NCBI GenBank assembly: GCA_026184775.1
Contig: JANCYW010000002.1
Span: 248,001 to 312,000, forward strand
DNA: 64,000 nucleotides
Direction of reading: 5' to 3'
Origin: Cyanidium caldarium
Taxonomy: Eukaryota > Rhodophyta > Bangiophyceae > Cyanidiales > Cyanidiaceae
A model generated the notes under the pieces. That model worked only from the letters and a program-made list of their open reading frames with translations, searched no databases and was not told the origin of the DNA. The first letter of the stretch is position 1; the number at the start of each line of letters is the position of its first letter. Of this stretch, positions 28,198 to 38,109 are shown piece by piece. The translations under genes and the position numbers were made by a program.

Positions 28198-30066
28198 ATG
28201 GAGGCAAGAACGGGCGAGTCGGGCATGGGCGGCGGTGAGCGTTCCGAGGAGCGCATTGTGGATCGGAGGTCGATCGAGCAGGCCGCGGCTAAGCGAGCGG
28301 CGTTGCTGGGGCGCTCGCAGGCGTCCGCGGCGCTCGGGGAAATGAGCGCGCTGCACGGCTCGCCGCCGGACGAGTTGCTGGACGCGGGTTATGAGCGCGA
28401 TGCCGAGCGAACGCTAGACAGCCAGGAGGAAGATGAGGACGAGGAGGACGAGGAGGACGAGGAGAGCGCCGATCAGGTCGGCGAGCTGGCCGCACCTGCG
28501 TCACACCCGGAACAGCCGGTGGAAACGCCCTCGATGGACGTGAGGGATATGCGCAGTTTAAGCGACGTGGGCGACACTGGCATATCCGCCGCTTGGCGAC
28601 GAGCGGCCGGCTTGCGGCGCGAGTGGTCATCCACGGCCATCTTATCGTCGCTGCGGAGGCGGATGCGCGGCGAGGCGGCCGCCAGCGGCGCGCGCAACCG
28701 ACTGGTCGGACCGCGCCCACTGGCCCGGTCCCGCTCCGACAAACCCAGCGCTTCCGTGCCGCGCTCGCCGTCGTTGCTGTTGCAGAACCTGAACCGCGGC
28801 CGCAAAATGCTGGCGCGCAAATCGGTCGAGGCCGCCTCCGAGGCCGCCGAGTTCATCACCTCGCCGACGCTGCTATTCCGCCCCACCAAAATGGTCGCAG
28901 CGCTTCTGCTGCCCATGTTGATGCCGCTGCTGGTGTTGCCGTGGAGAGCACTGCTATTTCTCACGGTGTTCTTCGCGGTGTGGTATCTGGCGGTGGCCGC
29001 GGTGTTCGCTTCGGAGGTGGCCATGCGACCGCCGTGGTATCGTCCGGGCCGCGACGGCAAACTCTCTATGGTGGAGATACCCGGTTACTGGCGCGGTGTG
29101 TGTCACGATCCGCAACACGATCTCGGCCTGGCGTACGAGGATGTGAGCTTTTTATCCTTGCGGCCCGGTCTGACGCAGCTGCGCGGATGGTACGTCCCGG
29201 CCGAGTCGGTGCCGGAGGCTGCCCCCAAGATATGCGTCATTGCGGTGCACGGCGCTGGGCGTGACCGACGCGCCTTTTTACGCCACAGCGAAGTGTTGCA
29301 CCGCCACCACTACGATGTGCTGCTGTTCGACGTCAGCGAGCACGGACTGAGCGACGGTCACGGGCGCGGCAGTGCGTTCGGCGTGCGCGAAAAGTACGAC
29401 GTGCTGGGTGCGGTGGCTTACGTCCGCCAACAGCGTCACGTCGACCGCGTCGTGCTGCTGGGCACCTCGGCGGGCGCGTCGTCGTGTATTCTGGCGGCTG
29501 CCGAAGTGCGGGTGCGTCGCGACCGCTATGCGGACCTGTGGGGCGAGCCGCCGCACCCAGCCCCGATCGATTGCGTCATTGCGGAGAATCCGCTGGCCAC
29601 GCCCGACGAGCTCTTCCGCTTCCACCTGGAGCGGCTGTCGCTCAATTATCTGCCGCGAGACACCTACCATCTGGCGCGGCGGGCCATCTTCTGGTTCGCC
29701 AGCCAGATCCTCCTCTTCCGCCTCACCTGGGACGACATGGCGCCGCTGGGCAACGCCTCCAGCTGGCGCAGTGCCCTGACGGCCATCGGCGCGGTGTTTC
29801 AGACGGCATTCCTCCGACGGCGCAGCGGCGCCGCGGACGTGGTGGCCGACATCGACTGCCCGCTGTTGGTGCTGCACGGTACTGGTGACGAGATCGTGCC
29901 CGTCGACCACGGCATGCGAGTGTTCGCTGCGGCCCGCGAGCCGCGTTATCTGTGGCTGGCCGAGGATGCCGCCCACTGCGCCCTCTTCGATCAGCACCCA
30001 GACGAGTGGGAGCGGCGCGTGGTAGAGTTTGTCGAGCGCAGCTTGAGCGACTCGTCGGAGAAATGA
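28198..30066 (+). CDS. Membrane-anchored alpha/beta hydrolase
   Basis: The 622-residue protein has a long disordered N-terminus with an acidic run (E/D stretch near 76-90), two adjacent hydrophobic segments (about 231-247 and 250-272) and a C-terminal alpha/beta-hydrolase domain. The oxyanion-side HGAGRD lies at about 351-356; the nucleophile is S424 in GTSAGA, the acid D564 in HGTGDE and the base H593 in AAHCALF. The order and spacing fit a serine hydrolase of ABHD type. The substrate, possibly a lipid given the membrane anchor, is unknown. The start at 28198 is the first ATG. Confidence 0.87.
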   Translation: MEARTGESGMGGGERSEERIVDRRSIEQAAAKRAALLGRSQASAALGEMSALHGSPPDELLDAGYERDAERTLDSQEEDEDEEDEEDEESADQVGELAAPASHPEQPVETPSMDVRDMRSLSDVGDTGISAAWRRAAGLRREWSSTAILSSLRRRMRGEAAASGARNRLVGPRPLARSRSDKPSASVPRSPSLLLQNLNRGRKMLARKSVEAASEAAEFITSPTLLFRPTKMVAALLLPMLMPLLVLPWRALLFLTVFFAVWYLAVAAVFASEVAMRPPWYRPGRDGKLSMVEIPGYWRGVCHDPQHDLGLAYEDVSFLSLRPGLTQLRGWYVPAESVPEAAPKICVIAVHGAGRDRRAFLRHSEVLHRHHYDVLLFDVSEHGLSDGHGRGSAFGVREKYDVLGAVAYVRQQRHVDRVVLLGTSAGASSCILAAAEVRVRRDRYADLWGEPPHPAPIDCVIAENPLATPDELFRFHLERLSLNYLPRDTYHLARRAIFWFASQILLFRLTWDDMAPLGNASSWRSALTAIGAVFQTAFLRRRSGAADVVADIDCPLLVLHGTGDEIVPVDHGMRVFAAAREPRYLWLAEDAAHCALFDQHPDEWERRVVEFVERSLSDSSEK

Positions 30067-30143
30067 ATGAAAGACGGTGTCTGCGAGCGTGCTCCGCTAA
30101 AAAATCTGCGTCTTCCGTGGCGCCGGTGCGTTCGGTGACCTCC

Positions 30144-30467
30144 TCAGAAGCAGCAGTTGCAGTCGAAGGGACACTTTCCGCCCGGCGGCAAGTCGCCCGG
30201 TTGGTCGGCCACGTGCTCCTCCCACGAGTACACTCGATAGCCCTCCGCGGTGTGCCGTGAACGCTGAGTGGCCGGCGGGTGGCCGCGGGCGAGGCGGCCC
30301 TCAGGGTCAGGTCGCGGCGCCCGTCGGGAGGACCGTTCCGACGGTTGTTTGACTTTCTCGGGCGTCTTTCGCTTGCGTTTGCGGTCGGCAAACAAGGCCT
30401 CTAGTTCTTTCAGGTCCGCATCTCCTCCCTGAGAAGTGGCCTTGTTGGGAACATCTCGTAATGGCAT
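30144..30467 (-). CDS. DUF1764 family protein
   Basis: This 107-residue basic protein has the two halves of DUF1764: an N-terminal acidic-hydrophobic stretch followed by lysines/arginines (LKELEALFADRKRKRK), and a C-terminal part RHTAEGYRVYSWEEH...PGGKCPFDCNCCF, whose terminal CPFDC-x-CCF is diagnostic. The family is conserved in eukaryotes and has no established function; its charge suggests nuclear or nucleolar work. The ATG is at 30467 (the frame opens upstream on TTG). Confidence 0.85.
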   Translation of the reverse strand: MPLRDVPNKATSQGGDADLKELEALFADRKRKRKTPEKVKQPSERSSRRAPRPDPEGRLARGHPPATQRSRHTAEGYRVYSWEEHVADQPGDLPPGGKCPFDCNCCF

Positions 30468-30617
30468 CACCGGTGCTCCTCTCTGACGAGAACGACAGGT
30501 CGGTGGTTGCAAGGCCGACAAACGACATCCTTCAACGTATTGCGGCGTAAGCGTTGCATCGAAGACGACAATAAAGCAGCACCTGACGCAAGCGTTTACG
30601 GATGCGCCTCTCTCTGT

Positions 30618-31556
30618 TCACGCACCGCTCGCCCCATCTCCCTCTCCCGCGGCCCTTTCTTCCTCTACACCCCGTTTCTCATACACCAGGAGGAACTTGT
30701 CGCCGTGCTGCCGGGCCACCCGCTGACCCTCGTCGCTGTAGTCGCGCACGGCCCGCGCCAGCACATCCGACTGCAGAAACGCCTCGACTTCCTCGGGCTG
30801 GCTCGGCACCACATGCAACTCCTCCGCTTCCGCCAGATTGAATCGACTCTGGCCGGTGCGCACCGCCGACATGTGCACGCATCGCAACAGCGGACAGTCG
30901 TCCAGCCGCTCGAGCATCCAGCGGAACAACGCTTCCACGTCGGTGCTGGCGTAGAGGCGCCCGCCGGGCCTCAGAAAGTACACATATTGCTGCAGCAGCG
31001 CCCGCGACAGAATGCGCCGGCGGTGGGTGCGGGCTTTGAAATGCGGGTCCGGGTAGGCGAACAGCATCGCGTCCAGCGAGCGGCCGCGCAACAGGTTGGG
31101 CAGGTGGCGCTGCGCATTGGCGTACACAAAAGCGATGTTGGGGTAGGCGGTGGCATCGGCAGCGCGCTGTCGCTGCAGCGTCAGCTGACAATACCGCGCC
31201 ACCGCTGCTCGAATCTCTACCCCCAACATTCCGTACGCGCGGTCCCGGTGCGACGACAAGTAGAACAGCAGACCGCCGTATCCGCAGCCGATATCCGCCA
31301 GTCGTATGCGAACATCAGCGTTGCCAGCGTACCAAGCGGCGTGGTCGATGCTGTCCGGGGAGAGCGGCACGGCAAAGTGGCCCGGCGCCAACGGATTGGC
31401 GTGCGCCCGGGTGCGGTATCCCGACCGGCGGCCGGTCACATAACGCCACTCGGGAGAAGAGGGATCGGTTGATGCAGGTGGTGCATAAGCAGATGGAGGT
31501 GGTGATATGGGCGTCGTTTCATTCGCGTCCTCACGGTGAGAGGTTGAGGGATCCAT
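30618..31556 (-). CDS. TRM8: tRNA (guanine-N7)-methyltransferase catalytic subunit
   Basis: The 312-residue enzyme matches METTL1/Trm8: the YRTRAHANPLA motif at about 47-57, the SAM-binding LADIGCGYGGLL at 86-97, the GVEIR acidic strand end, and the catalytic FAYPDPHFKARTHRRRILS region near 166-184. The TDVEALFRWM segment is also conserved. With a WD40 partner (Trm82/WDR4) it makes m7G46 in tRNA. The N-terminal 35 residues are Pro/Ser-rich. ATG at 31556. Confidence 0.95.
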   Translation of the reverse strand: MDPSTSHREDANETTPISPPPSAYAPPASTDPSSPEWRYVTGRRSGYRTRAHANPLAPGHFAVPLSPDSIDHAAWYAGNADVRIRLADIGCGYGGLLFYLSSHRDRAYGMLGVEIRAAVARYCQLTLQRQRAADATAYPNIAFVYANAQRHLPNLLRGRSLDAMLFAYPDPHFKARTHRRRILSRALLQQYVYFLRPGGRLYASTDVEALFRWMLERLDDCPLLRCVHMSAVRTGQSRFNLAEAEELHVVPSQPEEVEAFLQSDVLARAVRDYSDEGQRVARQHGDKFLLVYEKRGVEEERAAGEGDGASGA

Positions 31557-31931
31557 CGCACGAGCCCGTGAAGCCTCTGCGGCTCGACTGCCTCAGCACC
31601 GGACCGGTGGGGCCAGTCGGTCCTCCCTTCCTGCCGGATCGCAGGTAACAGCCCAGCCTCTTTGCAGTACAGCTGTTGCCCAACGCTAAAAACTCGTCTC
31701 GAACCCTTTCCATACCAGTCCTTTCCTGGACTTTCCCTGCAGCCCCTACTCTGACGTCCGCTCGTGCTCGTCCCGGTGCCCCAGCGATTCGACGGCCGTC
31801 ATGCACGACTGGCCGGCTTTTTCGCCAGCGACACACATTCCACCCGAGGTCGTGGGACAGCAAGGCCACTCAGAGCGAGGGCTACCACCCCAAATGCTCT
31901 GCCTCGTATGCATTTTCAATAACTAGTTCTT
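31557..31931. other. Divergent promoter region, TRM8 / cyclin-like
   Basis: A 375-base divergent gap expected to hold both promoters. No RNA gene or repeat was seen. Confidence 0.4.
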
Positions 31932-33485
31932 ATGGCGGACGCGCGCTGGGGAGACAGCGGCGCGACGTCGGCTGCGGCGGCTCCCCCGACTGTAGACCGC
32001 ACGGTGCCCAGCTGGGGAGAAGGCCCGGGCAAGGGCCGACAACTGGAAGCTGGCACCGTGCGTCGCTCGAGCCGCCGGAAACCGACGCTCCCTGTCGAAG
32101 TCGAGCCAGCACGCTCGCCGCGCGGCAAGCGAGGGCGCAGCGAGGGCGCAAGTGCCGCACCCGAACGGGCAGCGCCAGTGTCGTTGGCTGAAGGTTTGCT
32201 GTCCAATCCGGAGGTGACCGCACTCATCAGCGACTTTCAACGATATGGGCGGCCGCGTTGGTTCACGCCCGGCCGCAGTATACCGCGCGGGGTGAACCTG
32301 GAGCCCCACCTGTCGCTGGCGCAAGTGTTGGAGACGCTGACCGGTCAGTCGGCATCGCTGGGACGCGTCGTGTCCGACCGCGAACACTGGCGCTCGGCGC
32401 TGGATGAATTCTGCTCGCCGGGCATGTTGCAGGTGCTGCAGCAGCGCGTCCAGTGCATGTACGCGGATCCGGTGGAGTGCGGCATCGCCCTGGCACAGTC
32501 GCACCGCGAGTCGCGCATGTTCATCGAGTTTTTGGTGGCCACCATGGTGACACCGTACACCGACCACCCGTTCGCCACCGTGAGCAAATGGCTGGAGTTG
32601 GTGTGTGACTATCTGTCGTTGAGCGCCGACGAACTGGTGATGATGCTCATCTACCTCACTCGATACATCGTGCTCAATGCAGAGTATCCGTTGGAGCGAG
32701 TGCAACCGGGGCGGCCGTCACCGCCGACGCAACGCACGCCCACCTCCACCGCGGAATCGGACATGCTGGTGCCGGATCAGGAGCGCAGCGCGGACACCAA
32801 ACGGCTGCCACCGGTGTTTCACAGCGAATACGAACGGCCGCTGTTCCGACCCGTCAACCCGCTCACCAGCCAGCTGATCCGCGCGTGTGACGAGCCTCGC
32901 GCGCAACTTTGGGAACAGGTGCTGGCGGTGACCGCCTACACCGCGGTGTTTACGATGGAGGAGTTTCCGCGCCGCACCGAACTGGAGCTGCGCGATCTGC
33001 TGGGCAACGGCAACTGGAGCATGCGCGATGCGCAGGTGCAGGTGTATCGGGCGCTGGACTGGCGCCTGGTGGTGTGCGATACCGAGTTTGAGCAGGTGCG
33101 CGATTTGGTGCTGCAGGGCGCCATACAGGGTGAGGCCAGCGCGACGCAACTGTTGGAAGAGTTGAGCCAAGTTGTGCGCGAGGAGCGACGGCGACTGGAC
33201 GAGGAGCGCGATCACCTGGGCGCGACATCGGAGCGCGCCAGCGTGTCGGTCACCGCCTCGGTGCAGTCGCCAGCGTCGATGGCCATGGACACCGAACTGA
33301 CCTCGGACGGCCATCCCAGCGGGGCGTCATCCAGCGAGCGCACCCGGGTGTGCATGGAGACAAGTGCCGCCGCCGTCGTCGCCAAGGGCGATGAGCACGA
33401 AGCGACGGATGCGATGCGGTCGTCCACGTGTTCTTCGCGAAGGCCGAGTCGCATCGCGCAGGCTGCGGCTGTGGAGCGGGAATGA
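31932..33485 (+). CDS. Cyclin-like protein with split cyclin box
   Basis: The 517-residue protein has a disordered basic N-terminus and two blocks that together resemble a single cyclin box. Block one (about 198-250) reads FATVSKWLELVCDYLSLSADELVMMLIYLTRYI (in part), as in Pho80/PCL-type cyclins. Block two (about 322-392) has AVTAYTAVFTMEEFP, LELRDLLGNGNWSMRDAQVQVYRALDWRL (in part), matching the cyclin helix pair that ends in E-x-x-x-L-x-x-L-x-W-x-L. They are separated by about 70 low-complexity residues containing a charged, Pro-rich stretch. The Ser-rich C-terminus is probably disordered. A CDK partner is inferred, not shown. Confidence 0.55.
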   Translation: MADARWGDSGATSAAAAPPTVDRTVPSWGEGPGKGRQLEAGTVRRSSRRKPTLPVEVEPARSPRGKRGRSEGASAAPERAAPVSLAEGLLSNPEVTALISDFQRYGRPRWFTPGRSIPRGVNLEPHLSLAQVLETLTGQSASLGRVVSDREHWRSALDEFCSPGMLQVLQQRVQCMYADPVECGIALAQSHRESRMFIEFLVATMVTPYTDHPFATVSKWLELVCDYLSLSADELVMMLIYLTRYIVLNAEYPLERVQPGRPSPPTQRTPTSTAESDMLVPDQERSADTKRLPPVFHSEYERPLFRPVNPLTSQLIRACDEPRAQLWEQVLAVTAYTAVFTMEEFPRRTELELRDLLGNGNWSMRDAQVQVYRALDWRLVVCDTEFEQVRDLVLQGAIQGEASATQLLEELSQVVREERRRLDEERDHLGATSERASVSVTASVQSPASMAMDTELTSDGHPSGASSSERTRVCMETSAAAVVAKGDEHEATDAMRSSTCSSRRPSRIAQAAAVERE

Positions 33486-33569
33486 GGGAGGCAGGCGCGC
33501 GCAGCGCCGGATGAGGTGACCGCATTTAGGGTACGCGCAGTGTCTCTATTCTGACTGCCGCCTCGTGTC

Positions 33570-34454
33570 TCAGTACTGACTTTGATACGGTTGCGGTACG
33601 GCCGCCAGCGACGGATCAAATCCCTGTCCCGACGCCTCCCACGAGGCCGCCGGCACGCCCGTCTGCGGCACCGGCGCGCTCCACTCCCCAGCATCCACAC
33701 CATACGCGGCCGCATCCACCTCGCCGAAATTGGCCGTGCCATATGCGTCCGGGGGCACCACAGCGCCCGCTGTCGCCGCCGCAGCGGCAGCGGCCTCCGC
33801 CTCGCGCGCTGCCGCTGCGGCCTCCTCCTCCTTCTTGACTTCCTCGATCTCGCGGTAAAAGAAGAGATCGACCATGACGTTCCATTCGCCCACCGGGGCA
33901 ATGTCGCCGCGCAGCCGCAGCACCTGCCGACACAACAAGTACCACATGAGCGCCAAGCTAGCGCGCGACTTGTTGTTGCACGGGATAGCCACGTCGACGT
34001 ACACCAGCGGCGAATCGGTATCGCAAAAAGCGATGGTGGGGATATTGGCATACGACGCCTCTTTCACCGGCTGTGCGTCGACGCGCGGATCGGTCACGAT
34101 TAGCAGCCGCGGCTCCACAAACTTGCGCTCCAGCTGATTGGTCAGCTGACCGGGCGTCCAGCGGCCCGCACAGGGCGTCGCTCCGGTGTACTGCGCAAAC
34201 TTGAGCACTGCTCGCTGCCCGTACGGCCGCGCCGATACCGCCACCACATCAGCCGGCGTCTCCACGGTGGCGATGATGCGCGCCGCCAACTGCAGCTTTT
34301 CCCAGGTGCGCGCCAGGTTGATCACGTGCACACCGTCGGCTCGCCGCCGGAACACGTACGGCGCCATCAACGAAGAGCAGTTTTTCGTGCCGAGATGGCT
34401 GTTACACGCCAGCATTTTGGCAATGTCATCCTGCCGAGACGCCGGCGTCACCAT
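33570..34454 (-). CDS. RPSA: 40S ribosomal protein uS2 (RPSA)
   Basis: The 294-residue protein starts at the ATG at 34454. It contains [33 protein letters not shown] (in part), [47 protein letters not shown] (in part) and [13 protein letters not shown], the eukaryotic uS2/laminin-receptor sequence. The C-terminal tail has a coiled [13 protein letters not shown] run and ends with Trp/Tyr-rich, Gln-rich sequence, as in other RPSA proteins. It binds the back of the small subunit. Ends 84 bases from the convergent cyclin-like gene. Confidence 0.97.
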   Translation of the reverse strand: MVTPASRQDDIAKMLACNSHLGTKNCSSLMAPYVFRRRADGVHVINLARTWEKLQLAARIIATVETPADVVAVSARPYGQRAVLKFAQYTGATPCAGRWTPGQLTNQLERKFVEPRLLIVTDPRVDAQPVKEASYANIPTIAFCDTDSPLVYVDVAIPCNNKSRASLALMWYLLCRQVLRLRGDIAPVGEWNVMVDLFFYREIEEVKKEEEAAAAAREAEAAAAAAATAGAVVPPDAYGTANFGEVDAAAYGVDAGEWSAPVPQTGVPAASWEASGQGFDPSLAAVPQPYQSQY

Positions 34455-35117
34455 GATGTCGGGACAGGGAGAACGGGATCGGGAGCGCTGATTGAGAGGG
34501 AGAACGCGCCGCAAGAGTGTGGCGATGCGGGAAGGCGCGGCGCCCGAACCGGGCAGAGCGCGGCGGGGAAGGCAGTTGCGTCACGTGACAAATTCGGGTA
34601 CCATGTTAAGGGACAAATAAGGGATCGCCCATGAATAAGGGAATCGACGTGGCGTGTTTCCTCCATGCCGCCCGCGACGCCACTGGCAAAGTTCGGCAGA
34701 CGTACACATACGCGCACACACTACTGCTTCAGCGAATGCAAACGCACCCTCCACAAACCAGTGCCCGCCCTCCCATCGTGCCCTCTGACTTTCACAACGC
34801 CACTCCTCTTCAACCTCATATTCTCTCGCCGGCTCTGCAACACCCTCACCACTCCCCAGCCACACCCTCCCAATCACCCTGTCACCGCTCTCCTCCTTCC
34901 CTATTCACCTCCTCCCACTGTCCGTATTCGCCTGACCGTGTCGGTGGTCTGCCGTGAATCCGTTCGCGCCCGCGGTTCGGTCGCGCTGGACGTTTGCACC
35001 GACTCGCTTTTCGTGTAACGGATCGGCGGGCTTTCCTTGCTGCAAACCGCCCTCAAGCGATCTCAGCACATCATCCACCTCGCCCCTTCTCCTCCCTTTA
35101 CCAGCTCGCGACTGGCG
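34455..35117. other. Divergent promoter region, RPSA / IDH1
   Basis: The 663-base divergent region contains the palindrome TCACGTGA (34581-34588) and long pyrimidine-rich tracts leading to each ATG (about 34860-34920 and 35080-35105 on the plus strand). No RNA gene was recognised. Confidence 0.45.
34581..34588. promoter_or_regulatory. G-box/E-box palindrome TCACGTGA
   Basis: An 8-base perfect palindrome with a CACGTG core sits about 125 bases upstream of the RPSA ATG and about 530 upstream of the IDH1 ATG. CACGTG is the classic binding core of bHLH and some bZIP factors; a bZIP gene is present at 1.3-2.4 kb. Function here is inferred only. Confidence 0.3.
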
Positions 35118-36410
35118 ATGCAAGCGTTGCGGCAGGTGGCGGCGCAGTCGCTTCGTGCAGCCCGATCGCTGCGCCATCGCCCAGGCATCGCGACCGCGTC
35201 TTCCCGACGCCGTCTCACCGCATCGCCCACCAATGCGCCTCGCTCGGACGCCCGAGCGCTGGTGGCACCGGCGCTCCTAGAAGGTTCACACATTCTCTCG
35301 CCGACTTCCATCGACGGCGACGTGTACAACGTGTACCCGGCAGCGACGCCGTACGGCGACTCCAAGATCGTCACGCTGCTGCCCGGTGAGGGCATCGGAC
35401 CGGAGTGCATGCGCTCACTGGTGGCAGTGTTCGAAGCCGCTGAGGTGCCCATCGAGTTTGACACCTACGATATCGCTGAACCGGAGAAGGGCCTGCCGCC
35501 CGAGGTGGTCAACGCCATCAACCGCAATCGACTGGTCATGAAAGGGCCGTTCCACACGCCTTACGGCTTCCGAGGCACCTCGCTGAACATTCTGCTGCGA
35601 CGCGGCTTTGACCTCTACGCCAACGTCGTGCACGTGTATCCCATTCCGGGCGTCAAGGCCAAGCACGACAACGTGGACATTGTGTTTGTGCGTGAGAACA
35701 CCGAGGGCGAGTACAGCGGGCTGGAGCACTCGGCGGTCGACGGGGTGGTGGAGTCGCTCAAGATCGTCACCGAGGAGCGATCCACCCGCATCGCCGAGTA
35801 CGCTTTCCGATACGCCATGCGCAACAACCGCAAGAAGGTGACCGCGGTGCACAAGGCCAACATCCTCAAGTCGGCCGACGGCCTCTTCCTGGAGTGCGCG
35901 AAGGGCGTGGCCGCCAAGTACCCGTTTATCGAGTTCGAGAACATGATCGTCGATGCCACCTGCATGCGGCTGGTGAACAACCCGCAGCAGTTTGACGTGG
36001 TGCTGCTGCCGAACCTGTACGGCAACATCATCGGCAGCATCGGCACCAGCCTGGGCGGCGGCACCGGCCTATTCCCGGGCGCGAACCTGGGACCGGGCGG
36101 CGCCATGTTCGAGCAGGCCGTGCGACACGCCGGCCGCGGTATCGCCGGCAAAGGTATCGCCAACCCGACCGCAACCATATTGGCTGGGGTGATGCTGCTG
36201 CGCTACCTCAAAATGTTCGATCACGCCGACTTTATTCAAGACGCCGTACATGCGGTGTATGAGCTGACCGACGTCCGAACACCGGACCTTGGTGGCACCG
36301 CCTCCACCGAGGCATTCACTGCGGCAGTGATAGACTTTCTGGACGAAATGGACGCCGACGAAGAGTGCGACGACGAGGATGAAGACGAGGAGGATAAACA
36401 CGGCTCGTGA
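35118..36410 (+). CDS. IDH1: NAD-isocitrate dehydrogenase, regulatory-type subunit
   Basis: The 430-residue protein starts with a basic mitochondrial presequence (MQALRQVAAQSLRAARSLRHRP). The core has LLPGEGIGPECM, VRENTEGEYSGLEH, VTAVHKANILKSADGLF and NLYGNIIGSIG, with IANPTATIL near the end. Details such as ANLGPGGAMFE and the NIIGSIGTSLGGG loop follow the yeast IDH1 regulatory subunit rather than the plant regulatory form or the catalytic subunit. It ends in an unusual acidic tail (about 20 Asp/Glu-rich residues). It would allosterically control NAD-IDH in the TCA cycle with a catalytic partner not in this window. The upstream frame start is TTG, so the ATG at 35118 was chosen. Confidence 0.92.
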   Translation: MQALRQVAAQSLRAARSLRHRPGIATASSRRRLTASPTNAPRSDARALVAPALLEGSHILSPTSIDGDVYNVYPAATPYGDSKIVTLLPGEGIGPECMRSLVAVFEAAEVPIEFDTYDIAEPEKGLPPEVVNAINRNRLVMKGPFHTPYGFRGTSLNILLRRGFDLYANVVHVYPIPGVKAKHDNVDIVFVRENTEGEYSGLEHSAVDGVVESLKIVTEERSTRIAEYAFRYAMRNNRKKVTAVHKANILKSADGLFLECAKGVAAKYPFIEFENMIVDATCMRLVNNPQQFDVVLLPNLYGNIIGSIGTSLGGGTGLFPGANLGPGGAMFEQAVRHAGRGIAGKGIANPTATILAGVMLLRYLKMFDHADFIQDAVHAVYELTDVRTPDLGGTASTEAFTAAVIDFLDEMDADEECDDEDEDEEDKHGS

Positions 36411-36768
36411 GCGCCGCGACGAATGAAAGGGATGCGCGGAGAGTGCATAAGCGAAGAGGGGCAGCGGTCCGGTGCCTGTTCAGAGCACCCCGACCCGCCC
36501 GCGGCAAGTGGCGATTTGGCGGGGCGCGATTTCGGCTGCTCTCGATCGGCGAGTTCGCTACCGGTCAAGCCGTTCGTGCTCCCATCTTGGAGCCAAACGC
36601 TGTCGCCACGGCTGCCGTGCCGTGCACTACCAGGAAAGAGAATAGGAGAACAAGTGTCCATTGCCTCCTTTACAAGCTCTGGAAAGCGAAGCATACAGGT
36701 GAGTAGCACTTGGCCACCGCCGACGACCCCTCACGCCCATAGCGTACAACGTAAGCCTCAAGACCACC
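36411..36768. other. Convergent intergenic, IDH1 / GT25-like
   Basis: These 358 bases between convergent genes hold two 3' ends. Short overlapping frames lack coding features. Nothing else was recognised. Confidence 0.35.
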
Positions 36769-38109
36769 TCACGCATTCACCAACGCGCACTCGCCCGCCC
36801 ACCTTACATTATGCTGCATGGCATGCAGGGCCGACGCCCGGTGCACGCGTCGGTGCCCCGTATCCGGCGTGCCCGGCCGCACCTCGCTGCGCGCATCGCT
36901 CTGTTCGTAAAAGTACGGCGGCCAGAGCACGCGCGTGGTGGTCTCGTTCAGGATGACAAACACATCGGCGTGACTGCCGACGCGCAACACCTCGGACACG
37001 TCGATGGCGCTCCGCGCCAGCGATTCTGCGTCAGCAGCAACAACAACACCCGGCAGTGCCGTGGGTAGCACGAATCGCGACAGGGTGCGGCGCATGCCCT
37101 CGCGCGACATGCCATAGGCGCCGGTACCGTACGTCTTACGGTACAGATGCGGCAGAGCGTATCGCGACGAGCAGCGCACCGGCAGTCGCTCCACTTGCAG
37201 CGGTCCCGAATGGCCCAGCTCCACGAATGCGCGCATCTTCAGTTCCATCTGTAACACGGGCGCCTCGGGCGTGCAGTACAGGTTGACCCAATCGCCCACC
37301 GGGCGGTCCCACAGCGGCAACAGATCGAGCGAGGTGTCATCCTCCAGAAAGAGCGCCGTGTGGCAACCGCGCCCCAGTGCCCACCGCAGCGCCATCAGAT
37401 GCGACACCGAGCAGGCGGTCTCGCCGCGGATGGCGTCCGGCGAGGTGGTCGCGGAGAAGGTCAGGCCGCGCGTGCTGCTCGGCGTGCCCGAGCTGGCATT
37501 GTACAGCGCTCGTAACCGCAGCGGAGTAACGCCGCGCAAATACTTCGGCCGCTGCAACGGTGGCACGCTCTCCTTATCGGCGGTAGCGGCGGACGCGGGC
37601 ACCCTGCGCACGCCTTCGCCAAACCACTCCAGTATTTTGACCAGGCCCGCACTGCGCGGCAACGAGTGCACGCCCACGATCACCGTGCAATGGCCCGGTC
37701 TGTCCAACGACAACGCCCACCGGAAACGCGATCGGATCGACACTTCGTCGGGCACTGGCGACCAGGCGTTGGCGGCCGTTGCGGTGACGCTGCCGCCCAG
37801 GGACGGTCGCGCTTGGTCGGCACCGCCCAGCCAACGCACCAGCACCGCGCCCCACACCAACACCACACACATCGCCAGCGCGTACAAGAACGCTCGCGCC
37901 ACCCGCCCTCTGGCGTGCCGCGACGTCCCACTCCATTTCCCTCGCGCCATTCGCTGCAGGCGGCACAGCAGCTGCAAGTCGGAGGGAAATAGGAATGGAC
38001 CCGCCAAAATCCACCACGCAACAAACGATGCCCTTGGTGAAGAGAGCGGACGCACGAGATGGTGAGACGTGGTGGACGAGCAGAAGCGTGACTGAGACAC
38101 ACACTTCAT
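36769..38109 (-). CDS. GT25-like glycosyltransferase, type II membrane
   Basis: The 446-residue protein has a membrane anchor (about 74-95) after a basic tail. The lumenal part has the GT25 pattern: GETACSVSHLMALRWAL (about 229-245) then HTALFLEDDTSLD (about 250-262) with the acidic EDD metal/donor site, and later KTYGTGAYGMSREGMRR. GT25 includes LPS glycosyltransferases and collagen galactosyltransferases. The first ATG at 38109 is used; an ATG at 37950 would give a more standard short cytoplasmic tail and may be the true start. Acceptor unknown; a role in surface glycan synthesis is inferred together with the GT90 gene. Confidence 0.7.
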   Translation of the reverse strand: MKCVSQSRFCSSTTSHHLVRPLSSPRASFVAWWILAGPFLFPSDLQLLCRLQRMARGKWSGTSRHARGRVARAFLYALAMCVVLVWGAVLVRWLGGADQARPSLGGSVTATAANAWSPVPDEVSIRSRFRWALSLDRPGHCTVIVGVHSLPRSAGLVKILEWFGEGVRRVPASAATADKESVPPLQRPKYLRGVTPLRLRALYNASSGTPSSTRGLTFSATTSPDAIRGETACSVSHLMALRWALGRGCHTALFLEDDTSLDLLPLWDRPVGDWVNLYCTPEAPVLQMELKMRAFVELGHSGPLQVERLPVRCSSRYALPHLYRKTYGTGAYGMSREGMRRTLSRFVLPTALPGVVVAADAESLARSAIDVSEVLRVGSHADVFVILNETTTRVLWPPYFYEQSDARSEVRPGTPDTGHRRVHRASALHAMQHNVRWAGECALVNA

